A stretch of DNA of 64,000 bases from Trissonchulus latispiculum (taxonomy: Eukaryota; Nematoda; Enoplea; Enoplida; Ironidae): positions 56,578 to 120,577 of the forward strand of contig JASAND010013136.1 of assembly GCA_030248195.1 (NCBI GenBank), given 5' to 3'. The number at the start of each line of letters is the position of its first letter. Position 1 is the first letter of the stretch. A model generated the notes under the pieces. The model had not been told where the DNA came from, made no database searches, and worked only from the letters and a program-made list of their open reading frames with translations. A program made the position numbers and the translations under genes. Positions 9,192 through 21,087 of this stretch are shown piece by piece.

Positions 9192-9338
9192 TTAAATTCT
9201 ACTGCTGCTACTGCCGCTTTGAATAAGCCTGTGAGGGTTGTCCATAAAAAGAGTCTCCCAGTAATAATCAAAGTCCAATTTATGCCGGGTTGAAGAAAAC
9301 TCAGTAGGTACTGCTTTTTGCATCGCATCGCAAATCCA
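9192..9338 (-). CDS. Possible terminal coding fragment
   Basis: A 48-codon frame ending in TAA has protein-like content (ICDAMQKAVPTEF, RHKLDFDYYWETLFMDNPHR). It lacks a start codon and a convincing acceptor, and an in-frame stop lies just upstream. It may be a decayed exon, a transposon coding relic or chance. Confidence 0.2.
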   Translation of the reverse strand, partial: WICDAMQKAVPTEFSSTRHKLDFDYYWETLFMDNPHRLIQSGSSSSRI

Positions 9339-9399
9339 TTATGAACTTGCATCAGACTTGAAGCATAGATATGGTAGAATTGAAAAAATAATTGGCACT

Positions 9400-9490
9400 A
9401 CAGTACCTCCGCCGACCAGAAAAATTTGGGCTAGAGGTGGAAATCGCTCTACCGATTGAGCCACCCAGACACAATCGAACCAAGCTAAAG
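9400..9490 (-). repeat. tRNA-like A-box fragment (SINE relic)
   Basis: The minus strand contains TGGCTCAATCGGTAGAGCG, a good A box, but no clear B box follows at the right distance. Confidence 0.25.
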
Positions 9491-10302
9491 TTTGAATTCG
9501 TTCCCAAACTGCAGCGACGTTTTTTAGAAATATAATACCTGATATGGTTGATTACATGCTTGCTTTCCACTTCTTTCGCTGCGTTTTGCGTGAAGTTTGC
9601 CATCATGTTAAAAATTACTATTTCTTTCTTACATTTTCCGGTATTTCTTAGTTGTTGCTCTTGCTCATTTTTACATTTTTTGTTGTCCAAATTAAATCTG
9701 CTATATTACTAAATTAATTCGCTCCCTTTCTCTCACAGCACTGCCTTCATGGGTACATCATCGATAGTTTAACATTTTGCTACTTCGCATCTGAGTATCT
9801 CTGGCACAGTTTTATTTTGAAATTCAGCCTTTCGTCCTGCTTTGCTAACATATGGTGCGACATTGTGTAAAAAAGCTTAACGCAATCTGGGGCTATCAAT
9901 TTTGGACTATAGCGACCACTCTCTAACTGGAGGGCCAATTAAATTTATGAACTGATGAACAAACAAATTTTGCAGTAGTTGTGTGCCAACTCCCTTTGGG
10001 GCCCAACCGTAGCAAATATACAGTCTCCCCACTAAAGAATATTTGTGTTGCAAATGCAATACTATTTAGTTAATTCCGCATGAACTGGCAGGCAATCTGG
10101 TATAAACTTTTTTGAAAAAGCAATTGTCAAATTTTAGAACTTGTGTCAAGCAAATTCGTGGACTTATGTTAGTGATATGGTGCTATAGAAGAAACAAACA
10201 GTGTCAAAGCCATTCATTTGAGGGTATCGCGCAACGTAAATATTAATCATTGGAGTTTAAGCTCTACTCATTTAGCCGGCGGAAGCGAATATGTCTAATG
10301 CT
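9491..10302. other. No supported feature
   Basis: AT-rich DNA without recognisable genes, RNA genes or sharp repeats. Confidence 0.3.
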
Positions 10303-10410
10303 TAAGGTGGTGATCCCTTTTGGGTACATTGACTAAAAATCGGTATTTCCTGCTTGTTTTGAACAGGTAATCAGAGCTGATATCTCCAAAAGGAATCACT
10401 ACCGTAAAAA
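10303..10410. mobile_element. Short palindromic MITE
   Basis: The ends TTAAGGTGGTGATCCCTTTT and CCAAAAGGAATCACTACC are inverted repeats about 100 bp apart. The ends recall the TTAAGGTGCTGG family. Confidence 0.4.
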
Positions 10411-11820
10411 CATGGTTAGTTACCCGTACTTGTACATAAAAGAGAAAACATACGCTTAAGGTTTTTTACTTAAACGGAAGTTACAGGTAATTTTTAAGTC
10501 TGTAGAGTCAAACTCACGTTCTTACCTGCATTGTCAATTTGTCTGTCTTGTGGTTATAACTAAAGTCACTCAATGGAACAGATCTCAAGCGGTTCGGAGA
10601 AAATTTTTTCAATTTTATTGAAGGATTTTATTCAGCTTATTTCCAGTTTGAAGTTATGATATCGACTGAATCTTAGGTGACAGTTGAATCGCTTCACAAA
10701 TCTAAGGTTATATTTTACTTGATTTGAAGGTTGGCTCAGCTTGCACTTGCTGAAACTGAAGGAACGAAAGAAAGAAAGAAAGAAAGATGTCTCACTTGGA
10801 CACATGTCAACCGAAAAACTATCTTTTCAGGAATGCCCACCCCAGGCCCAGATTCCGCAAAACTGGCCAAATGAGCTGAAATTTGGTAGGGATAAGTTCA
10901 AATATAGTTCAAATTTTTTCGATTTCACTAAATTTGATTTTTTTAGATTGATAGGGGGACGAAGAAGAACCGAACAATTTTTGTCTTCGAGCTGCAAGTC
11001 GCAGAACTCGAAGCTGAAGCGATTGTTTCGACTTCGTTTTTGTTTTGTTGGCTCAGAATAGGCTTACATTTTTAACTTGTTCTGAGCTCACAAAACGCTT
11101 AATCGATAAACGGACTTAGATTTCGTGTTCTGCTTTCCCGAAAACCCGTTTATACATTCTTTCAGGCAAATTGAAGACAAAAACTGATTTTCTGAGTGCA
11201 GTTAGTTAATTTCATGCATTCACCTTTATTTGAACTCAGCCTGATCGAAAACATAATCTCTACGAAATTTCAGCTCATTCGGTCACGTTTTGAGGAATCT
11301 GAGGCTGGGGAGCTTTCCCGAAAAGACCACAGGAAAATAAAGAAACCGATTGTTTGGTTCATAATACATTCTGCATAGCGCTTAATACTTACGGCAAACT
11401 TTGCTACCCACAAGATACCGATAGACTTCAACATCTTGCGAGATAAGATTTGGCGGTTTGTGAGAATCTCAAAAAACAAGCAGAAATTGTTTCCCGATTC
11501 TGTTTTTTGATCGTAGCTAGTTTTTTTCAGTTGCAGCACACACCATATCCTACATGGCTTAGTTTGTTAATTATTATTCAGAAAGCCTTGGTATCATCCG
11601 TTCAACAGAGTTATACAGATTTCATAGTTCCAGTCGCAGGCAGACGAGACACGCGACCTTATGCATGAACCAACTGGATTTTAACCCGAAAAACGGGAAA
11701 ATGGCTGTACTTAAATGTACAAGACTTCGACGCGCATCGTTGCCTGTTCTCAGTTTACGACTATGAATGAAGGCTACCGGAAGGTTGTCAGTCTGGTGCG
11801 AAATCTAGTTTCATTCGATT
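10411..11820. other. Non-coding repeat-like region with (GAAA)n run
   Basis: A short (GAAA)n tract lies at 10765-10787. Segments near 10860-10890 and 11260-11290 are similar and inverted (around GAGCTGAAATTT), indicating an old fold-back repeat. The longest open frame (10741-11061) is low in protein-like character. Confidence 0.3.
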
Positions 11821-11823
11821 AGT

Positions 11824-12130
11824 CTAGTAATGGTTCAGTCGCTGAAACTGAAACTAAACTAGGTTACAGTTTGCACAGCTTTCAGTTTCAAGCCAGTGAA
11901 ACTACCAAAACTTTAAACTGAAACTATTTTGCGAAAAGACCTCTGAAACTGAAACTTTTTTAGACTGCCTACTGAAAACAAAAACTGAAACCAATTTGGA
12001 TAAAAAACGGAGACAACTAACTAATCCGAACTGTAACCAGTTTCAGTCTTTTATAAAAACTTGACATCTGAAGGTTTTCAGTTTCTATTCTGTCAACATT
12101 GCGGCAGGGAAGAGTGAATACGCATTTGTG
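11824..12130. mobile_element. hAT-like MITE, CTGAAA family, truncated
   Basis: It starts TAGTAATGGTTCAGTCGCTG and is packed with GAAACT hexamers as in the copies at 6507 and 13161. The tail resembles the block at 13400-13450, but the matching right terminus is absent, so the copy is probably truncated. Confidence 0.5.
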
Positions 12131-12132
12131 GT

Positions 12133-13147
12133 TTAAGGTGCTGGTATCGCTTTGTGTAAATTTGACCCTATAGGCTTTAATTCTTCATGAAAGTGGATGA
12201 AACTTTCCAAATATACTATTTCGGTGCTCTTTAACATCCTGGGACCAGTCCCGCATTTTTACGTGCAAAGATAAGAAATTTTTGGTTTTTGCCATTATTC
12301 TCTCAGCACATAGTCGAGACACCAGATTGGTTGGTATGGCCGGAAAGAGGGCACCAAAATGAACATTTTTGCTTTTCCAACTTTTGAGCTATCTCTAGTG
12401 GTTAAGTCAGTAAAGCAAAAAACGATTTTTGGGGTCCAAAAATGGCCCTTTTCGAGAAAATCAGTTTTTTCAAAATTAACTGCCAAATCATACGGACAAT
12501 TTTGGTTTATTTATTCTCGATCGATACACAGTCTCATTGCACATTTTATCAATGCGTATTAGCCGGAGTTTGTTGCTCTAAGCTAGAGATTTGGCCGAAA
12601 AACCATTTTGGCAAAACTGCGATTATTTTGTTTTGAACATCGATTTCTCAAAAACTACTCAATGGATTCGCGTGATTTTTGGCAGAATGAGAATTCGCAC
12701 TATTGCGGAGGGACATTTTTCTTGGTTTGAGCTAAAACATCTCCAGTTGCGAGAAAACTCAATGCAAAGTTGCGAAATTTTGTGTCACCGCACATTTAAT
12801 GGATTTTCTTGACCGTTAAGACCTGCTGAGCCAAATCCCAAAAAATGTCCCTCGGCCCACATGTCCTTTATAGGTCGGCGCAAGAAAAAATTTTGGTCGA
12901 TTCCACAGTTTTGAGAAATCGATGTTCAAAAATTTTTGGTCTATATTCAGCCTGTCAGATGTCAGTATGTCAGAAAATTTTCGCTATTTTTTGCGGATTT
13001 TTACTAGTTTCGTTCTGTCATGAGAATCTACAGATTATAAGCTTAAAATGATGTATAAAGCTCTTTCCAACTCACAAAATTGCGAAAGTTAGAGCGTTTC
13101 AAAAACTACCCACAAAAGCACTGCACAAAACGATACCAGCACCTTAA
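12133..13147. mobile_element. TTAA-flanked non-autonomous DNA transposon, AAGGTGCTGG family
   Basis: The ends are TTAAGGTGCTGGTATCGCTT and AACGATACCAGCACCTTAA. It is inverted relative to the copy at 1336-2351 and shares several internal blocks with it. No transposase frame is present. Confidence 0.7.
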
Positions 13148-13160
13148 GTTAACTCAGAAG

Positions 13161-13678
13161 TAGTGATGTTTCAGTCACTGAAACTGAAACTGAAACTAGG
13201 TTTCAGTTTGTACAGGTTTCAGTTTCAGTCACTGAAACTGAAACTGAAACCGAACCTATTTTGAGAAGAGACCTGAAACTGAAACTGAAACTGAAACATT
13301 TTTAGGCAGCCGACTGAAACTGAAACTGAAACTGAAACTACATTGGCTAAAAGACTGAAACTCGGACTGAAACTAGTTTCAGTCTTTCCTTAAATCTTGA
13401 AATTTTTAAGGTTTTGAGCTTCGATTCTGTTAACATTGCTGTAAGGGAGGCTGAATTACTTTATATTAACTCAGAGAGCTGGAGACCGTTGTTTTTAAAG
13501 CGAACTGAAACTGAAACTGAAACTCCGACTGAAACTAAAACTGAAACTGAAATTATTTTACTTTGCCGACTGAAACTTAAACGGAAACTGAAACTATTTT
13601 GGTCTGCCGACTGAAACTGAAATTATTTCGAACCACCGACTGAAACTGAAACTAAAATCGGCTGCTGAAACAACACTA
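13161..13678. mobile_element. hAT-like MITE, CTGAAA family, 8-bp target duplication
   Basis: CTCAGAAG flanks both sides (13153-13160 and 13679-13686). The ends are TAGTGATGTTTCAG and its inverse CTGAAACAACACTA. The interior is almost wholly CTGAAA iterations broken by spacers such as CCGACTGAAAC. A locally duplicated, related block continues to about 13800. Confidence 0.8.
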
Positions 13679-13686
13679 CTCAGAAG

Positions 13687-13800
13687 GCTGGAAACCGCTC
13701 TAAAATGAACTGAAACTCCGACTGAAACTAAGGCCGAACTTATTGTGGTCCGCCGACAGAAACTGAATCTAAAATTGGGCTACTGAACCAACACTAGCTT
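13687..13800. repeat. Duplicated CTGAAA-rich block
   Basis: This segment repeats, in diverged form, the block at 13462-13678, including a second end-like sequence (CTACTGAACCAACACTAG). It marks a local duplication of part of the MITE with its flank. Confidence 0.5.
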
Positions 13801-13879
13801 CAATTTAGTCACTGCGGTAAGCTTAACCTGGTATGAATGCTCTATTCCTTGTCTCTCATGTTATGTCCAGCTAATCCAA

Positions 13880-14140
13880 CATACAGGTGGAGGCTAGACC
13901 AGGAAGAAACCGAGGATAAGTCCAAGACGGGAGGCGTCAGGCACCCTTGTACCCACGAAACCAGTATCTAGATCGAGAGAAGGGAGATTCACCTTTTCAT
14001 TCTGGATTGAAAGTGAACAATTGGGCCTATCGGGTTCGATCGAACCATGGCTTTTCTGCTCCTGAGTCTGCCAATATGCTACCACTACACCACAGGGCCA
14101 TCAGACAACCTCCCTTTATTAGGTTTATCAATCTTTCCTG
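13880..14140 (-). repeat. tRNA-derived SINE-like repeat, diverged minus copy
   Basis: It matches the SINE at 3309-4056: tail (GACGGGAGGCGTCAGGCACC shared), B box, anticodon region and A box (GTGGTGTAGTGGTAGCATA). More substitutions than the 3.3-4.1 kb cluster show it is older. Confidence 0.6.
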
Positions 14141-15165
14141 CTTCTCTTACATAGAAAGGCAAAGATAAAATTGGATAAAAAATATTAAGTGAAAAGAATA
14201 AAAGGCCTTGGCTTCTTAATCTTTACTGACGGAAAGCTAGGTAAGGTCGGCCCGAGGCGCTCGCCTACACTAGTCTTATTTTTTCCAAACACAGCTGAAA
14301 TTTTAAACCTAAGATTATCAAAATGGTTTTCGTCATATTCTTAGGCAATAAATGAAACCTATTATTCCACAAAATAGCTATCTGCAGATGTCAACGGCTA
14401 GGTAAACTGAAACAAGGGGCCGGCCGTCGGTAAATACTGAAGATGGCCATAGTTTTGCTCCTATTGGAACTTAAAAAACTATATCGTATTTCAAATCAAA
14501 GTCAATTTATTCAAGCAAAAAACAGACAACAATGTATTCAACAAATAAAATAAATTGTTAGCAAAAATGAAATAAGTAGCTTCTTCTTTGGCTTGAATAG
14601 TAGGTTCCGATGGTTCTTCTTTCGAGTAAAATACAAAATCTGAAATAAAGCAAGCATTGTCAGTGAAGCAACCCCATATACTGTGAGCTAGAGGCTATTT
14701 AATTACAGTTTCGGAGTGTCACAAATAAATGGCTGAAGGACAAATGGAACCAGCCCAACCACATGGGTGGAGCCAGGGGTATATCCAAGATATTAAAACT
14801 ACTTGACATGTGAGGGGTCCGGACCAGAATTTTTCACAAAAAAAGTGGCTAAAGTTGCACCAAAGATAGTAAAAAATTCCATAAATGTCCGAAAAAGTTG
14901 GGGGTCCGGAAACTTAAGTCCCGGTGGAGCCTACAGCAAACCTGACACTGGCAATGAATTTTCAGCAAAAACAGATTTGACGGATTCAATAATACCAAAA
15001 GAAAATAATATAGGAGTGTGACAGCTGGCACGCCATCTGATATCAGTTGCTGGTACACGTTCTGCTCTCTAACGGCTGATTCCACCACAAAGGTGCGCCT
15101 AGTGACCTCTATAAATTAGAACACAGTGCATGTTACTGTACGCACATTCGCTGTTTTCGAATTAA
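14141..15165. other. No supported gene; MITE fragments
   Basis: The region is AT-rich with a possible MITE at about 14765-14960, where GGGGTCCGGA is repeated. Nothing else could be supported. Confidence 0.25.
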
Positions 15166-15405
15166 AGCTCACACTCACTGTGTACATCAAATTTCAGTCC
15201 GTTTAGTGCATTAGCACGCAAGGATAGGATGTTTGACGTGAATGCATGCATTTGTGGGGGGTCAGCCGTTAGCAAAGGTGAGCATGTACCTGCAGCTGAT
15301 AACAGAGAGTCTGCCAGCTATCACACTCTTATAATGAATGCAGTACATGTACTCTTGGAAAGGCTGGAAATATTCTATTCGCCATGCATGCATTTTTCCA
15401 TTTAG
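15166..15405 (+). CDS. Candidate terminal exon (unidentified)
   Basis: The frame is open to TAG at 15403-15405 and a good 3' splice site (TGTACATCAAATTTCAG) precedes 15198. The translation contains ARKDRMFDVNACICGGSAVSK and MNAVHVLLERLEIFYSPC. The opposite strand is also open over 15262-15492, so strand choice is uncertain. I do not recognise it. Confidence 0.25.
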   Translation, partial: SSHSLCTSNFSPFSALARKDRMFDVNACICGGSAVSKGEHVPAADNRESASYHTLIMNAVHVLLERLEIFYSPCMHFSI

Positions 15406-15689
15406 ACTCGGCCACCACCAAAAGTCTAAACCCTGCGGGCATCTGTATACTGGGGGGGGGGAGTTGCTATAGTTCGCTGCCTTCGTGAGCACCGTAACAA
15501 ACTCGCACCATCCATGCTGTTACAGTAGTTACCGGAGCACGTTGCAGTCAATCGGGTCATCTAATCGTTGACTTGATGACATGGTCATGAAATCAAATGA
15601 AATGAAATGGTCAGTTGAGCACCTGAGACCCGAAAAATAATCCGACCATAGTGACCTGCGTTGTCCAGAGAATCTCAAAACGTTAGAAA

Positions 15690-16020
15690 TTTAAATTTTG
15701 TCCCAAATCTAAATTTTTGGGCTTACTTTACTGGAGGGGGCGCCCACACTTTTACCCCCTCCCCCACTAACTATAAGGTGCCCAGAAAATGCCAAATTTA
15801 ACGGATTTCTGGTCAAAATTCTCAAAACGTCTCCGGCATTTTTTGGTCAAAATCGTCTATTTTGGTACTCAAACTCACTTACTGAGCACTTTTTAGCATA
15901 GTTATAGCTGTATATGTAGAAAATAGGCTATTTTTACTGTATTTTAGGCATTTTTAGACAATTTTCCCCCTCCGCTTTTGGACCTCCCCCCATTAGTGGG
16001 GGGGGGGGTTATTATATTAT
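15690..16020. mobile_element. C/G-run MITE (AGTGGGGG family)
   Basis: Poly-C and poly-G ends (CCCCCTCCCCCACTAAC and TTAGTGGGGGGGG) flank a conserved body with the blocks CTATAAGGTGCCCAGAAAAT, TTTTGGTACTCAAACT and GAGCACTTTTTAGCATAGTT. The same body recurs at 21930-22260, 57235-57500 and 59040-59340. Confidence 0.55.
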
Positions 16021-16302
16021 ACTAGGCCCGAGAGCGGCTTTTGGGTTGCTCGGCCGATAGCCAGCAGTAGACCAGCGAAGATTCTCAAAAAACAACATAT
16101 TTAAGGAGCACGAAGCGTAGTCACAGTTCAGAATCAGACATCCACTCTTACAATTGAAGCAAGGACTACATAGGAAAAGTATATATTAATACATACTTGA
16201 CTTTTTTCCCGGAACTGAACGATTTCTTTGGGGGGAGACACTGTATAAACGACACAAAAAAAGAGAAAAAAGGAAAGACACAACAGAGGCGAAAAATATA
16301 AA

Positions 16303-16402
<100 letters not shown>

Positions 16403-16404
16403 GC

Positions 16405-18437
16405 AAAAATGCTCCTCTGGAGCATGAAAAAGTAATATGGGTGATGGTGAGGTTGCAAAATCAAGAGAGGACTAGTCTTAAAAATGCTTAAGGGGGGGTA
16501 TACCCAGGGGTTTGCACAACTTCTTCGGAGAGCGCTAGTTTTTTGCATGCAAGTAGGTAACATATCATAGTTAAAAAGTTGATATAAGGCATTGATATAT
16601 CCCATGACATCCGAGCTGCATGGGGTCCCAAACTGAAAATTTTTGTTCATTTTTCAAAATTTAGATTGGTCTTTCGGAAGCTCTGAATTTTTTTCGGGTA
16701 AAGCTACAGACCTAAAACTTTGCACACATATTTCCATGGACACGGGTTATATACATGCCAAATGGCAGCTCACAGAAGCTTCTCGTTCGGGAGTACTGTA
16801 GCCGCAAACTTTAAAAATTGTAAAATTTTCACTAGGTGACCTGTCGCCGTTTCGAGCCTAATCCACCAAAGTGCTCCAAATCTTCTGAAATTTTTACAGA
16901 TTATAGCCAGGATATAAGGTCAAATATGTGCCAGGTTTGGCTGGTTCAAGTTGTGTAATGGTTTTTTAATGACTGCTTAATTATGTGGCTAACAGGGAAA
17001 AAATGCTCAAAATCGGCATGTAGCAAAACTTTGATGGAATTTATCTCATCGTAGAAGCAATATCGTGACTTGGTTCAATTAGAAAAGTTGTTTAGAATGA
17101 TGAGATCTATCGAATGAGTACTTTTTTGTAGTAATTCGACGATTTTGAAAATTTGGCATTTTTGGCGGGAAGCCAATTTTGCGCCTCTGACAGCAAAAAT
17201 TGAACAAAATGTTGTATAACTTTTTACTGATTCGGTCAAAACGCTTCAAATTTTGCACACATATTTATAGTATTAAGAGACATCTGTGTGCAAAATTTGA
17301 GCCCAATCGGATGCTTGCAGCGGATTAGGTCTCAATCGAAATACGTCAATTGCCATAATTTGAGGGTGGGATGCATGGTAAATGTCGTGCTGCACCTGCG
17401 GGTACTCAGCCAATTTTGAAGTAGCGCATACCCAACGATAGTCTTATGTATCCTTTATGTTCACATGAAAATTCAAGACATTTGCTCTTAGCAGTCCGGA
17501 GAAAAATCGAAAAAACTTCAACCACCCCTATGCAGGAAAAAGCCGTAGGTCAGCAACTTTGCGAGGCTGCTGTGAACGCTGTGAAAAACAAAAACCATCC
17601 AAACTTTTAATTATTTTGAAGGAACCCAGGTACTAATATGTGACAAAGTTTGAGGACAATCGGAAAAATTTTTGTCATTAGTGTATTTGGTATACCCCCC
17701 CCCCCCCCCTTAATATGGGGGCTAGGTTCAAAAACAGAAGAGGACTAGGTTGTGAACGAATTAATATGGGCACAGCTTCGCCGAGCAACCCATATTCGCG
17801 GATTGCGAAATTATATATGCATACGTAACAATGTTTCGATTTATATACTTTATAGTGCACAAATAATTTACAGCTCTGATATTCGAGCTATGACGAAGAC
17901 AAATTTTTCTATTAAGAATCCCTTGATAGTTACTGTGAATTTTCCATTTGTACGGAAATTTATATATAAATATCAAGAATAACTGAACGAATCATTCCGA
18001 CGACTTTCTGTTTCCTCCCGGATTGAACCAATAACCTCGGTATCATATCCTTAGGTCTTTTCTCGTTGCTTGCCGTAGTCCAATACAACGAAATAAGTTA
18101 ATTTACGTGTACGTATAACCTAGCTAGTCTAACCGACTACGTAAACAACATCTTCAACGATTTTTTGAACGTTTAAATTAATTTTTTTACTAGACTTGAC
18201 AGTTTACATTGTTCGCTCTGTATGCGACAATCAATAAAGCGAAGCGTGAAAGTCCGCGAATATGGGTTGTTCGGCGAAGCTGTGCCCATATTAATTCGCT
18301 CACAACCTAGTCCTCTTCTGTTTTTGAACCTAGCCCCCATATTAAGCATTTTTAAGACTAGTCCTCTCTTGACTTTGCAACCTCACCATCACCCATATTA
18401 CTTTTTCATGCTCCATAGGAGCATTTTTATTACTTGT
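16405..18437. mobile_element. Long fold-back element A (head of composite unit)
   Basis: The outer arms are 16405-16491 and 18340-18437, the inner arms 17714-17800 and 18255-18339; the left arm is split by a TTAA-type insertion. Without it, each arm is about 180 bp and nearly identical in inverse. Each arm has a terminal part with AAAAATGCTCC, then three blocks beginning AATATGGG, two ending in AGGACTAGT/GTT and the last in CCCATATTCGCGG. The spacer between arms is AT-rich and non-coding. A closely related element is at 23154-24276. Confidence 0.8.
16492..17709. mobile_element. TTAA-type transposon inserted in a fold-back arm
   Basis: TTAA at 16488-16491 and 17710-17713 flanks 1218 bp beginning GGGGGGGTATACC and ending GGTATACCCCCCC, so the ends are inverted repeats. 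The uninterrupted site (CTTAATATGGGG) exists in the sister element at 23248-23262 and, inverted, at 18337-18350 of the same element. This proves a TTAA duplication, as with piggyBac or Kolobok elements. The body contains two similar blocks (CAAACTTTGCACACATAT-like) and no transposase. Confidence 0.85.
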
Positions 18438-18554
18438 CCTTCTGTCATTTTAAAGGGTCCCTTTCTAACACTGAGTTAATTTATATAAGGAGCTTGAACA
18501 GTGCCACAGGTAGGGCAGAAAAGTGAAAAGTGATACCAAACTTGACCACTTTTG

Positions 18555-19570
18555 AATACTTTCATTTGTGACCCCCCCCCCACCAGACACACCACCGGTC
18601 ACTTCCATCGGTTTCGGTAATATGCCCATTGAAACGATCGTAGTCGATTTACTATATACGTATATATGCCCCCAATCAAAATGACGAAAAACGCTGTTTT
18701 AGGGGATTTGACCGGTGGTCAGTAGGTCACATAGCCCGTAGTGACCGGTCACTTCCGCCGGTTCTGAAAATATGCTCAGTGAAACGAGCGTAGTCGATTT
18801 ACTATATATGGCCCCAACCAATATATACGCCGAAAAACGCTGTCTTAGGGGATCTGACCACTGGTCAATAGGCCACCTAGCCTGTAGTGACCAGTGGTCG
18901 TTTCCGGCGGTTCTGAAAATATGCTCATTGAAACGAGCGTAGTCGTTTTACTATTTATGCTCCCAACCAAAACGCTGAAAAACTCAGTTTTAAGGGGTTT
19001 GAACAGTGGTCAGTGGACACCATAGGCCGTAGTGACCACTGGCCACTCCCACCGGTTTCGGCAATATGCCCATTGAAACGAGCGTAGTCGTTTTACTATA
19101 TATGCCCCCAACCAAAATGTCGAAAAAAGCTATTTTAGGGGGTTTGACCAGTGGTCAGTGGACACCATAGGCCGTAGTGACCACTGCTCACTCCCACCGG
19201 TTTCGACAATATGCCCATTGAAACGAGCGTAGTCGTTTTACTATATGTGCCCCCAACCAAAATGTCGAAAACGCTGATTTAGGGAGTTTGACCAGTGGTC
19301 AGCGGACACCATAGGCCGTAGTGACCACTGGTCACTCCCACCAATTTCGGCAATATGCCCATTGGAACCAGCGTAGTCGATTTAGTATATATGCCCCCGA
19401 CCAAAACGCCGAAAAACGCAGTTTTAGGCCGTTTCACCAGTGGTCAATAGGCTCCATAGGCTGTAGTGACCAGTGGTCACTTCCGTCGGTTTCGGAGATA
19501 TGCCCATTGAAACGAGCGTAGTCGATTTATATACTATATATGTTCCCGACTAAAACGCCGAAAAACGCTG
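18555..19570 (+). repeat. Tandem array, GACCAGTGGTCA satellite, 7-8 units of 144-150 bp
   Basis: The marker GAAACGAGCGTAGTCGATTT (with variants) recurs at 18631, 18781, 18930, 19075, 19220, 19364 and 19509. Each unit has two inverted copies of a CCAGTGGTCA-type palindrome and the block CCGAAAAACGCTGTTTTAG. The same satellite is at 24530-25010 and 31630-32760. Confidence 0.9.
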
Positions 19571-20334
19571 TTTAGAGTGAGTTTTCCCAACTTTGACCCT
19601 GGGCGAGGAACCACGGGAGCCATGCTGACCAGTGGTCACTTCGGGCGGTATCGGCAGTATGCTCATCGTTTTCAGCGACCCCGATTTACTATATATGCGT
19701 ACCACCCCAAGGCCGAAAAACGCCATTTTTAGTGACTTTTAGGTCATTTCTAGTAAAAGCGGGACTTAGCTTTTCGTGAAAACAGGTGAAAAAATGCAGA
19801 GTTTGGGCCCATCTCCTGAAAGCTGCGGAGCGAAATTAAAAAATCCCCCTCGTTACTTTGTGCGCATAGTCCGAAATATTCAAATAAAATAAACCAAACC
19901 GATCTAGCTGCTAGCCTGTGAAAAAAAGTTAATTTCAACCGAAGTGCCAAAATAGCGAAAGTCCGATTTTGGGGCCTTGGCACAGAGCCAAAGTTGGCCG
20001 AGTGCCAAAATGACCTTCGTTTGGTAGCATGGGGGGATACTGTCTACCAACATATCATAGTAGCATTGGACCAAAATGCCCACATCGTTCCAACACTTCG
20101 CTAGAAAATGCACTTCCAATAAGCGTTATTAACCGAGAAAAAAAAACAACCGCACGGTAACTCTCGCCTAGTGCAAAATTTCGAAGTTCCGAATTTTAAC
20201 CAAAAGTATGGTGGTACTTGTAGTACTACTCGAGTACTTTACGATGGTAACATTTTTATCCCTCCCGAACCTCTAATTAGCTGGCACCAGGCCAACACGG
20301 TCTCCAGAGGGCCGCGCAGACGCCTTTACACCCA
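19571..20334 (+). repeat. Distal segment of composite element A
   Basis: It follows the satellite array and is shared with 25011-25756, with partial copies at 22270-22620 and 26890-27100. Constant blocks include TTTGACCCTGGGCGAGGAAC, GTCTACCAACATAT and GCTGGCACCAGGCCAACACG. It is non-coding. Confidence 0.75.
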
Positions 20335-20370
20335 TATTATGTAGGGGCGCTATCGCGCCCCTACATAATA
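20335..20370. repeat. Hairpin cap of composite element A
   Basis: A perfect 16-bp stem (TATTATGTAGGGGCGC and its complement) has a 4-nt loop TATC. It ends the distal segment, just after TTTACACCCA. Similar caps are at 27962, 33394, 36884, 44183, 47856, 48894, 52212, 62582 and 63980. Confidence 0.85.
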
Positions 20371-21087
20371 CAAGTGTTAGGTGACACTGTAACACAGACT
20401 ATATTAGTTGTATACATGCGACCTCTACCATATTCAATTTTCGCAAACCTGCGGCTCATCAGTGAAGCTGGCATTTTTTAATGGGGCCCACCCCACTTGT
20501 CGGAAGCTCTCACTTTTGATGCCCCTCACTTTTCGGCAAAAACCCACCCACTTTTTGGTGGTCGCACAAGAGTCGAGAAATTAAGTTTTGGAGGTCAAAC
20601 TATTTTCAGAAGGTTTCTCACTAGTTCTCTAGCTAACTTAATGACATACAAGCTCGTTTTAAGATTAAAAACAGAGTGTTTTGCATTTTAAATGCTAACT
20701 TTCCGCTAAAAATTTAGGCATATTTATACTTTGGACTAGCCTCCCACTTTTCGATGGCCCCTCACATTCAAAACCCTAAAAAATGCCAGTGAAGGAGTGT
20801 GGAAATCAATTTTTAGAAGAACACTTTTACAAATCCCCCACAAAAGAAAATTTAGTTAAATATAGCTAACATAAGTTTCGCCGCCGGCAGCCTCAAACTT
20901 GTGAAAATTAATTAATAGATATGTACATGAGTACATGTTTGCTGCTGACGAAATAGCAAAACAGGCGACATTACCATACGGCATTGTTACACAACACATA
21001 TAAATGGTTACTGTGATCAGCCTTGTACAAAAGCCGCGAAAAAGATCCCTTAGATACCGTGCCGCCCCACAGGATAGTCCCAACTGC
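20371..21087. other. MITE-like debris, no supported gene
   Basis: At 20460-20790 runs of CCCACTTTT/CCTCACTTTTCG occur at both sides of an AT-rich middle, suggesting an old C-run MITE. Nothing else is supported. Confidence 0.3.

Noticed and set aside
16492..17709. Transposase gene inside the TTAA element
   Set aside because: No frame longer than about 50 codons has transposase-like content; the element is non-autonomous.
20440..20480. Minus-strand CTGATGA resembling a hammerhead core
   Set aside because: A GAAA follows, but helices II and III do not pair and no cleavage site with helix I exists.
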